A stretch of DNA of 38,338 nucleotides from Treponema sp. (GTDB lineage Bacteria > Spirochaetota > Spirochaetia > Treponematales > Breznakiellaceae): assembly GCA_031257195.1 (NCBI GenBank), contig JAIRPD010000001.1:1-38338 (forward strand). The letters run 5' to 3'. The position numbers were made by a program, and so were the translations under genes. This document shows, in pieces, positions 32,619 through 38,338 of this stretch (within the stretch, counting starts at the first letter, position 1; each line of letters begins with the position of its first letter). The notes below the pieces were generated by a model. That model searched no databases. It had not been told where the DNA came from and saw only the letters and a list, made by a program, of their open reading frames with translations.

Positions 32619-33431
32619 CTAAAACCTTTCAAAAAACCGGCCCGTAACCGTGTTGAAAGCCGCGGCCTGTTCCCGCCCGGCCTGCCGGTCCTTGTCCGGG
32701 ACGGCGTTTTTTACGCCGTTCAAAACCCGGTTCACCTGGAGTTCCAACTCCTCCCGGGAAACGCTGAGCAGGATAAAACCCCAGTACTCGGCGGACTCCC
32801 CTTCCCCGCCAAAGATCCAGGTATCATCCTCCTTCCGGGCGCCCCAAAAGACGGTCCGGTAGGCGGCCTTAATGGTCTGCTCATACAGGGGGCCGTAAAA
32901 CGCGTCGGGCTTTACCCCCTTGTCCCGTTCCAGGGCGTCCCGTTCCAGCCGGGCCCGGATCCGCTCCGCCGCCAGCCGGGAAAAATCCTGCTCGGCGTGG
33001 AAATTCCGGATCCACTGGTTTATCACCGCCCGGTTCGCGTTGTGGACCTGGGCGACAAACAGGTAAGACCCTTGATAGGCCCCGAGGGCTTCCAGCCCCT
33101 CTATGCCCCGGTCCAGGTAGGTTCTGATCCAGGGGGCCAAAGCCGCGCCGTACTCCCGGTTTTTGTAATTCCGGATCCGCGGGCGGGGAATGGTTTTTTG
33201 GGGCGGCAGGGGCTCCGCGATTTCGGGCGGCGGCTCCGGATCCCCCCGCGCGGCCGCGGGGGCGGCTGTTTGGGAGGCCCCATAAGGAAGCTGGGAGGAA
33301 CAGGAAAACAGGAACCCGAGGACCGTCAAAACCGCCAGGGGCGGAAAAAAGTGTCCCGGCTTTGCCGATCGCGCCGGCCCCGTCGGTTTTGCCGATTTCA
33401 CCGCTCCATCATACCACGGGGAGGGCGTCAT
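32619..33431 (-). CDS. Lipoprotein of unknown function
   Basis: About 270 residues. A signal peptide (FFPPLAVLTVLGFLFSC) with lipobox Cys is followed by a Pro/Ala-rich spacer and a helical domain with Trp/Tyr-rich motifs (YGAALAPWIRTYLDRG, ANRAVINQWIRNFHAEQDF). I recognise no family. The start is uncertain: ATG 33431 and GTG 33401 are both in frame, neither with a good ribosome-binding site, and the frame can be extended to 33548. The stop lies three bases before mnmE. It may be an envelope-anchored helper specific to this lineage. Confidence 0.75.
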   Translation of the reverse strand: MTPSPWYDGAVKSAKPTGPARSAKPGHFFPPLAVLTVLGFLFSCSSQLPYGASQTAAPAAARGDPEPPPEIAEPLPPQKTIPRPRIRNYKNREYGAALAPWIRTYLDRGIEGLEALGAYQGSYLFVAQVHNANRAVINQWIRNFHAEQDFSRLAAERIRARLERDALERDKGVKPDAFYGPLYEQTIKAAYRTVFWGARKEDDTWIFGGEGESAEYWGFILLSVSREELELQVNRVLNGVKNAVPDKDRQAGREQAAAFNTVTGRFFERF

Positions 33432-33447
33432 GGTAAGAACCGCCCGC

Positions 33448-33476
33448 TCGTCAAAACCGGACAAACCCGCTATACT
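33448..33476 (+). promoter_or_regulatory. Promoter of alr
   Basis: TCGTCA at 33448-33453, 17-base spacer, TATACT at 33471-33476. The predicted start coincides with the A of ATG 33483, suggesting a leaderless message. Confidence 0.5.
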
Positions 33477-33482
33477 ACATGT

Positions 33483-34637
33483 ATGCGGCGGGGACCAGCC
33501 CCGGACCCGGCTTCCCGGGCCACCAGGGCGCTGATACATCTGGATCACCTAAAAGAAAACATCGCCCTGGTCAAAGAAAAAACCGGCGTCCGGGTCTGCG
33601 CGCCCGTCAAAGCCAACGCCTACGGCCACGGCGCCCTGGCCGTGGCGAAAACCGCGCTGGCCGCGGGGGCGGCCTATCTGGCGGTGGCCACCGTGGAGGA
33701 GGGGGAAGAACTCCGGGGAGGAGGAATCACCGCCCCGATCATCCTTCTTTCCATTCCCCTGCCGGAAGAAATAGACCGGCTTATCGCCCTGGATCTGGAA
33801 CCCCTGGCGGGGGACGAGGAGTACCTGGCGGCCCTGGAAGGGGCCGCCGCCAAAGCGGGAAAACGCGCCGCCGTCCATTTAAAGATAGACACCGGCATGG
33901 GCCGCATAGGCTGCCGGCCCGGCGGGGCGGTTTCCCTGGCCGCCCGGATCGCGAAAAGCCCTTCCCTGACCCTGGCGGGAACCGCCACCCACCTGGCGGC
34001 TTCCGATTCCCCCGCGGTGGAGGACCGGGCCTTTACCGGGCGGCAGCTGGAACTTTTTTCCGCGGCGGTGGAAGCTGTCAAAGCCGCGGGAATCGATCCG
34101 GGCCTGGTACACGCCGCCAACACCGGGGCCGTGGCCTTTTACCGCGAGGCCTGGTTTGACATGGTTAGGCCGGGGATCTTGCTCTACGGCTACGCCCCGG
34201 CGGACGGGGAAGGAAAACCCGCCATGGCCGTAAAACCCCTGATGGAACTTTCCAGCGCCCTGGTTTTTATCAAGGAACTTAAAAAGGGCGAAACCGTTTC
34301 CTACGGCCGGACCTGGACCGCGGCGGAGGACACCCTGATTGGGACCCTGCCCCTGGGGTACGCCGACGGCCTTTCCCGGCGGCTCAGCAACAACTGGACG
34401 GCGCTGATCGAACCGGCGGGGGACGCGCCGGTCCCGCGGCCCCTGGTGGGGAGGATCTGCATGGATCAGTGCATGGTCGATCTGGGCCGGGACAGCCGGG
34501 CCCGGCGCTGGGACAGGGTCGCGATCTTTGGCGGCCCGGCCCCCCACGCCGGCGTCATGGCGGCCCGGCTTAACACCATCCCCTACGAGGTAACCTGCGG
34601 CATCAGCGGGCGGGTTCCCCGGATATATATGGAGTAA
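33483..34637 (+). CDS. alr: Alanine racemase
   Basis: A 384-residue fold-type III PLP enzyme that makes D-alanine for peptidoglycan. The PLP lysine is Lys43 in PVKANAYGHG. The second catalytic Tyr lies in VSYGRTWTA, and GYADGLSRRLSN, GRICMDQCMVDL and the C-terminal Greek-key domain are in place. The start ATG 33483 begins MRRGPAPDPASRATRALIHLDHL. A longer upstream frame overlapping the lipoprotein gene has no basis. It lies in the order alr-clpP-SUMF1-like, with 35 bases to clpP. Confidence 0.96.
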   Translation: MRRGPAPDPASRATRALIHLDHLKENIALVKEKTGVRVCAPVKANAYGHGALAVAKTALAAGAAYLAVATVEEGEELRGGGITAPIILLSIPLPEEIDRLIALDLEPLAGDEEYLAALEGAAAKAGKRAAVHLKIDTGMGRIGCRPGGAVSLAARIAKSPSLTLAGTATHLAASDSPAVEDRAFTGRQLELFSAAVEAVKAAGIDPGLVHAANTGAVAFYREAWFDMVRPGILLYGYAPADGEGKPAMAVKPLMELSSALVFIKELKKGETVSYGRTWTAAEDTLIGTLPLGYADGLSRRLSNNWTALIEPAGDAPVPRPLVGRICMDQCMVDLGRDSRARRWDRVAIFGGPAPHAGVMAARLNTIPYEVTCGISGRVPRIYME

Positions 34638-34672
34638 AAAGCGGCCCCGGCCGCGCTAGATAAGGAGTTCGC

Positions 34673-35290
34673 ATGATAAAGAAACACGGCCTTTACGATG
34701 ATGATGACGACGATGACGAGGAGGAGGAAGAAAACGAAGGCGGCGGGCCCGATCCCCTGCTGGTGAAGATGCTTAAAACCCGGACTATCCTCCTTTCCGG
34801 GGAGATCAACAAGGACCTGGCGGAACGAACCATCCGGCAGCTCCTGCTGCTGGAGGAGGAAAACGATGAGCCGATCCGGGTCTTCATCGATTCCCCCGGG
34901 GGTGACGCCGACGCGGGGCTGGCGATCTTCGACATGATCCGCTTTGTCAACGCCCCGGTGTGGACCGTGGGGATGGGCCTGGTGGCCAGCGCGGCGGCAA
35001 TCATCCAGCTCGCGGCCCCCAGGGAACGGCGGGCGGGGCTTCCCAACAGCCGCTACCTGATACACCAGCCCCTTTCGGGAATCCGGGGGGTGGCCACGGA
35101 CATTGAAATCCACGCCCGGGAACTGGAAAAGCTCCGGGAAAAGCTCAACCGGCTCATCGCCGGCGAAACCGGAACCGCCCTGGAACAGGTGGAAAAAGAC
35201 ACCGACCGGGACTTTTGGATGAACGCCGAAGAGGCGGTCCATTATGGGCTGATCGCGAAGATCATCCAGCGCCGGGGAGAACTGACGTGA
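34673..35290 (+). CDS. clpP: ClpP-family protease with acidic N-terminal tail
   Basis: A 205-residue serine protease of the ClpP family. The catalytic triad is visible: Ser107 in GLVASAAA, His131 in YLIHQPLSG and Asp180 in TDRDFW. RVFIDSPGGDADAGLAIFD and ATDIEIHARELE are standard. The N-terminus MIKKHGLYDDDDDDDEEEEEN carries 12 consecutive Asp/Glu where ClpP normally has the axial-pore loop or a propeptide. A ribosome-binding site AAGGAG precedes ATG 34673. It overlaps the next gene by three bases. No clpX or second clpP is nearby. Confidence 0.93.
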   Translation: MIKKHGLYDDDDDDDEEEEENEGGGPDPLLVKMLKTRTILLSGEINKDLAERTIRQLLLLEEENDEPIRVFIDSPGGDADAGLAIFDMIRFVNAPVWTVGMGLVASAAAIIQLAAPRERRAGLPNSRYLIHQPLSGIRGVATDIEIHARELEKLREKLNRLIAGETGTALEQVEKDTDRDFWMNAEEAVHYGLIAKIIQRRGELT

Positions 35291-36186
35291 ACCGGGCGCG
35301 AAACCCCAGGCCCCGGGGCCGGGCGCGGCGCGCGGGGGCCGCGCTTTTCGCCGCCGCGGCCCTGACCGCCGCCCCCCTGGCCCTAAACGCCCCGGCCTTC
35401 GCCGCCGAGCCCCCGGCGGCGGCAAAACCCGTGACGCGCTCCGTTCTGGGGGGAACCTTCCTGATGGGATCCAGGGGGGAGGCGATCAGAACCGTGGAAG
35501 CGAGGGTGAGTTCCTTTTTTATCTCCGAAACCGAGGTAACCCAGGACCTGTACACCGCGGTGATGGGAGAAAACCCCTCCTACTTTAAGGGGGGCGATCT
35601 TCCCGTGGATTCGGTGAGCTGGTTTGAGGCCGCCGCGTTCTGCAACGCCCTCAGCGTCCGGGCGGGCCTTCCCCCGGCCTATGTTATCAACGGGGAAAAC
35701 GTTGTCTGGGACCGGAAGTCCCGGGGCTACCGGCTTCCCACCGAGGCGGAATGGGAATACGCCGCCCGGGAGGGAAGGTACGGCGCCCTGGGTTCCGAGC
35801 CCCTGGGCCGGGCTTTCTTCGCCGGCTGCCCCCCCTCCGTAAGCGAGGGGGACTATACCCGGCTTGCCATGGACTACGGCTGGTTCAGGCTGAACAGCGT
35901 GATTGACAAACGGCAAAGCACCCAGCCGGTAAAAGGCAAGCTTCCCAACAAACTGGGCCTCTACGACATGAGCGGCAATGTCTGGGAATGGTGCTGGGAC
36001 TGGCAGGACGATTACCCCCCGGAACCGGTAAGCGATTACGCGGGTCCCGCGGGGGGCAAATACAAGGTGGCCCGGGGCGGCTCCTACTTTAACGACCTGA
36101 AACAGCTTACCACCACCACCCGGACGGGCAACGACCCCGCGTTCAAGTACCGGACCACGGGATTCAGGATCGCCCAAAACGGCTAG
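35287..36186 (+). CDS. SUMF1-like (formylglycine-generating-enzyme fold) exported protein
   Basis: A 299-residue protein with a signal peptide (AGAALFAAAALTAAPLALNAPAFA) and an FGE-sulfatase domain: GGTFLMGS, SETEVTQDLYTAVMGENPSYF, LPTEAEWEYAAREG, GLYDMSGNVWEWCWDW and FRIAQNG at the end. It lacks the paired catalytic cysteines of true formylglycine-generating enzymes, so it is probably a structural or binding member. The start is GTG 35287, overlapping the clpP TGA, with GGGGAG upstream. Such proteins are abundant in treponemes. Confidence 0.9.
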   Translation: MNRARNPRPRGRARRAGAALFAAAALTAAPLALNAPAFAAEPPAAAKPVTRSVLGGTFLMGSRGEAIRTVEARVSSFFISETEVTQDLYTAVMGENPSYFKGGDLPVDSVSWFEAAAFCNALSVRAGLPPAYVINGENVVWDRKSRGYRLPTEAEWEYAAREGRYGALGSEPLGRAFFAGCPPSVSEGDYTRLAMDYGWFRLNSVIDKRQSTQPVKGKLPNKLGLYDMSGNVWEWCWDWQDDYPPEPVSDYAGPAGGKYKVARGGSYFNDLKQLTTTTRTGNDPAFKYRTTGFRIAQNG

Positions 36187-36398
36187 GCCAAAACCGGCGC
36201 GGGGGCGCGGGATACACTTCGCTATCCTGAGCGCCTCCGCGGACTTTAGTCCGGCTTGCCGGTCCTCTTCGTTAACCGCCCTGTCATCCGCGGCTTGCCG
36301 GGTTGAGCGCGTAAACCGCGCGGCCGGCGGCGGCCTTCCGATACCGCGCCGGCGGCAAGGCAAGGCGCGGCGCGGGAGACCGGCGGCTCACCGAAGGC
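36187..36398. other. GC-rich intergenic region with small dyads
   Basis: No gene is convincing here. It contains GGATA-N8-TATCC (36210-36227), the palindrome GGACTTTAGTCC and dense GCCGG blocks. It ends at the promoter of the AT-rich flavin-fold gene, like the GC-rich segments before the islet genes at 15323-16985. Confidence 0.5.
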
Positions 36399-36427
36399 TT
36401 GACAACACCATGATGATACCGTACAAT
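36399..36427 (+). promoter_or_regulatory. Promoter of the second flavin-fold gene
   Basis: TTGACA at 36399-36404, 17-base spacer, TACAAT at 36422-36427. The predicted start is near 36434, some 40 bases before ATG 36474. Confidence 0.7.
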
Positions 36428-36473
36428 AACTGGACAGAATGGGAGCGGCCAACATTCTTCAATTTGCCTTGTT

Positions 36474-36911
36474 ATGGAGAAAATTAAAATGATGAAAAAT
36501 CCAGAAGCGACAATCGGCAATCTAATTGATAAACAGGGGATTAGCTTCATAGGTTCCGTTGATGAAAACGGTTATCCAAACACAAAGGCAATGCTGCCTC
36601 CCGTTAAAAGGGAAGGCATAAAAACATTTTATTGGCACACCAACAGCCCGTCGATGAGGATAAAACAATATCGAAACAATCCAAAGGCTTGTGTCTATTT
36701 TTATGATAAACGTTTTTTTCGCGGCGTAATGTTGAAAGGAAAAATGGAAGTATTGGACGATGAAAATACTAAAAAGAAAATTTGGAAGGATGAATATTCG
36801 GTGTATTATAAGGGCGGGATGAACGGCGGGGATTTTATAATAATAAAATTTACGGCGGAAACCGGAAGGTATTACAGCGACTTTAGTTCGGAGGATTTTC
36901 AAGCGGGATAA
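36474..36911 (+). CDS. Pyridoxamine 5'-phosphate oxidase-fold protein (general stress type)
   Basis: A 145-residue split-barrel protein: GISFIGSVDENGYPNTKAML, FYWHTNSPSMRIKQYRNNPKACVYFYD and GVMLKGKMEVLDD match PNPOx-like general stress/flavin-binding proteins. It is unlike the other PNPOx-fold gene in the window (23055) and is AT-rich. ATG 36474 follows TTATGGAG; MMKNPEA at 36489 is an alternative start. It is bordered by GC-rich segments on both sides, as in the islet. Confidence 0.85.
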   Translation: MEKIKMMKNPEATIGNLIDKQGISFIGSVDENGYPNTKAMLPPVKREGIKTFYWHTNSPSMRIKQYRNNPKACVYFYDKRFFRGVMLKGKMEVLDDENTKKKIWKDEYSVYYKGGMNGGDFIIIKFTAETGRYYSDFSSEDFQAG

Positions 36912-37188
36912 ATAACGCGCTGAATAAAATAACGGCGCGCCGGTATACGGCGCGTAACGGGCTTGCGCGCGCTTTTTGTCCCGCCGGACAAACCGGGCCC
37001 TGGGGCGGTTCGGGCCGCAACGGGAATGTTACCATCACCGCCTCGGGGCGGCGGCGATTACAACCGCCGCTCACGCGGCGTATGTAAAGAGTTAGTACCA
37101 CCGCTTGCGCGGTGCGGTCGCCGCAAACAGCGGCGGCAAATAAAACCGCCTGGCCCGGTAAGCGGTCAGGCACAAAGAGAGGTTACAA
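36912..37188. other. GC-rich intergenic region with hairpin stack
   Basis: A TTTGTCC-CGCC-GGACAAA hairpin lies at 36975-36992. A stretch resembling the end of the repeat elements (CGGGAATGTTACC) is at 37021-37033. Five GC-rich stems follow at 37048-37166. The ribosome-binding site AGAGAGG precedes ATG 37189. No TTGACA promoter was seen. Confidence 0.6.
37048..37166 (+). promoter_or_regulatory. Stack of GC hairpins upstream of the dehydrogenase gene
   Basis: Stems: GCGGCGG 37048-37054 with CCGCCGC 37064-37070; CGCCGC 37065-37070 with GCGGCG 37075-37080; CACCGC 37099-37104 with GCGGTG 37109-37114; CGCCGC 37119-37124 with GCGGCG 37130-37135; ACCGC 37145-37149 with GCGGT 37162-37166. The first two share one arm and so exclude each other. 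Confidence 0.6.
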
Positions 37189-38338
37189 ATGCCTAAATCA
37201 ATCGTAGTTAACCCCAAGGAGGCGCGGAAGCCCCAGGTCCTCAAGCTCAAGGACATTCCGGTCAATCAGTACAAACCTGACTTCAAAAAAGAAGCTGAAC
37301 GCTACGGCACAGAGCGGCTGGTGCGGGTCTGGCACGACATGGTGGTGATCCGGGAGTTCGAGAATATGCTCAACACCTTCAAGACCCAGGGGGCCTGGAA
37401 CGGTATTGAGTACAACCACAAAGGGCCGGCCCACCTTTCCATGGGGCAGGAAGCCTCGGCGGTGGGCCTCTGTCTGAACCTTGACACCGGCGACTACATC
37501 TTCGGCAGCCACCGCAGCCACGGCGAAATCCTGGCCAAATGTTTTTCCGCGCTCTGGCAAATGTCGCGTAACGCGGAAGGCGAGAAAAAACTTGAGGCGA
37601 TAATGAAGGGCTTCCTTGACGGCGAAACCCTCGCCGTTGCCGAAAAGATTCCCCACAAGGGCGCGCAAGACCTGGCGGAGAACTTTGTCCTCTACGGCAC
37701 GTTAGCTGAAATCTTCGCCCGGAAAGCGGGCTTTAACCGGGGGCTCGGCGGCTCCATGCACGCCTTTTTCACCCCCTTCGGCTCAATGCCCAATAACGCC
37801 ATCGTGGGCGGCTCCGCGGACATTGCGGCGGGCGCGGCGCTGTACAAGCGGATCAACCGCAAGAGCGGCATCGTCATCGCCAATATCGGCGACGCCTCCA
37901 TGGGCTGCGGCCCGGTCTGGGAAGCGATGATGTTATCCGCCATGGACCAGTACCGCACCCTGTGGCCGGAGCAGGCGGGGGGCGCTCCGCCGGTGCTCTT
38001 TAACTTCTTTAACAATTTTTACGGCATGGGGGGACAAACCTCAGGCGAGACCATGGGATACGGCTTTATGGCCCGTGTGGGCGCGGGGGTGAACCCCGAC
38101 AACATGCACAGCGAGCGGGTGGACGGCTATAACCCGCTGGCCGTGGCCGACGCCGTTACCCGCAAAAAAGAGATACTCCTTGCGGGCAAGGGACCGGTGC
38201 TTATGGACACCCTCACCTACCGGATTTCAGGCCATTCGCCCTCTGACGCTTCCAGTTACCGCACGCCGGAAGAAGTAAAGCTCTGGCAGGAAGCGGACTC
38301 CATCGAAGCCTACGGCGCGTACCTGGTTGAAAACGGCG
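37189..38338 (+). CDS. 2-oxoacid dehydrogenase E1 component, alpha part (runs off the window)
   Basis: At least 383 residues of a thiamine diphosphate-dependent E1 alpha subunit, of the pyruvate or acetoin dehydrogenase type. Hallmarks: [53 protein letters not shown] (the GDG-type thiamine/Mg site, here GDA) and, after 27 residues, NNFYGMGGQ. No stop is reached, so the gene may be a separate alpha subunit or an alpha-beta fusion. The start ATG 37189 follows AGAGAGG. It decarboxylates a 2-oxoacid and passes the acyl group to E2. Confidence 0.92.
   Translation, partial: MPKSIVVNPKEARKPQVLKLKDIPVNQYKPDFKKEAERYGTERLVRVWHDMVVIREFENMLNTFKTQGAWNGIEYNHKGPAHLSMGQEASAVGLCLNLDTGDYIFGSHRSHGEILAKCFSALWQMSRNAEGEKKLEAIMKGFLDGETLAVAEKIPHKGAQDLAENFVLYGTLAEIFARKAGFNRGLGGSMHAFFTPFGSMPNNAIVGGSADIAAGAALYKRINRKSGIVIANIGDASMGCGPVWEAMMLSAMDQYRTLWPEQAGGAPPVLFNFFNNFYGMGGQTSGETMGYGFMARVGAGVNPDNMHSERVDGYNPLAVADAVTRKKEILLAGKGPVLMDTLTYRISGHSPSDASSYRTPEEVKLWQEADSIEAYGAYLVENG

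Noticed and set aside
32346-33482. Extension of alanine racemase far upstream
   Set aside because: The upstream part is antisense to mnmE and the lipoprotein. The conserved racemase starts near 33483 next to a promoter.
35287-36186. SUMF1-like protein as the activating enzyme of the sulfatase at 23588
   Set aside because: It lacks the catalytic cysteines, and the sulfatase domain is of the Thr-nucleophile LTA-synthase kind that needs no formylglycine.

Overview
This window looks like chromosomal DNA of a GC-rich, host-associated bacterium, most probably a spirochaete of the Treponema/Breznakiella type. That placement is an inference from gene content: many lipoproteins, a YidC-sulfatase fusion, a YesMN-type sugar locus, SUMF1-like surface proteins and pst genes without pstB. 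No rRNA or other decisive marker is present. I saw no rRNA, tRNA, CRISPR array, insertion sequence or integrase.

Layout. 1-548 is an array of twenty exact 21-bp units with a palindromic core, which also reads as a heptapeptide-repeat frame. 600-3140 (minus) is a likely XRE regulator-gatC-gatA operon with dyads at its promoter. 3198-5931 (plus) is an envelope glycosylation operon: polyprenol-phosphate mannose synthase, a membrane protein of unknown role and a GT-C glycosyltransferase. The last two overlap at a run of 15 G. 5940-7117 (minus) is azlCD and 7138-7746 an AMMECR1 protein. 7901-14865 (plus) is a sugar locus: lipoprotein binding protein, two permeases, YesM/YesN-like two-component pair and a GH30 hydrolase.

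15340-19150 is an AT-rich islet of small genes (DinB-like, membrane protein, CoiA-like nuclease, acyltransferase remnant, AbrB/Doc toxin-antitoxin). They are separated by GC-rich repeat elements and have their own TTGACA promoters. 19283-22909 holds an M48 metallopeptidase lipoprotein and pstSCA, with a circularly permuted PstS. 23055-26359 has a flavin-binding-fold protein and the 923-residue YidC-sulfatase fusion, whose linker is encoded by a run of 10 C. 26390-28872 (minus) has an AT-rich HAD phosphatase and a polysaccharide ABC-2 exporter. 28960-33431 (minus) holds mnmG, mnmE and a lipoprotein, with a plus-strand histone-H1-like gene between the two mnm genes. 33483-36186 (plus) has alr, a ClpP with an acidic N-terminal tail and a SUMF1-like protein. 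36474-36911 is a second flavin-fold gene. 37189 to the end is the E1-alpha part of a 2-oxoacid dehydrogenase, preceded by a stack of GC hairpins.

Main theme. Two cell-envelope genes carry unusually long homopolymer runs exactly where a slip would separate or join functional parts: G15 at the glycosyltransferase and C10 between the YidC and sulfatase domains. A T12 run lies in the putative promoter of the histone-like gene. Together these suggest phase-variable control of surface chemistry, which must be told apart from homopolymer sequencing error. The other unexplained structures are the palindromic repeat array and the repeat elements bounding the AT-rich cassettes.
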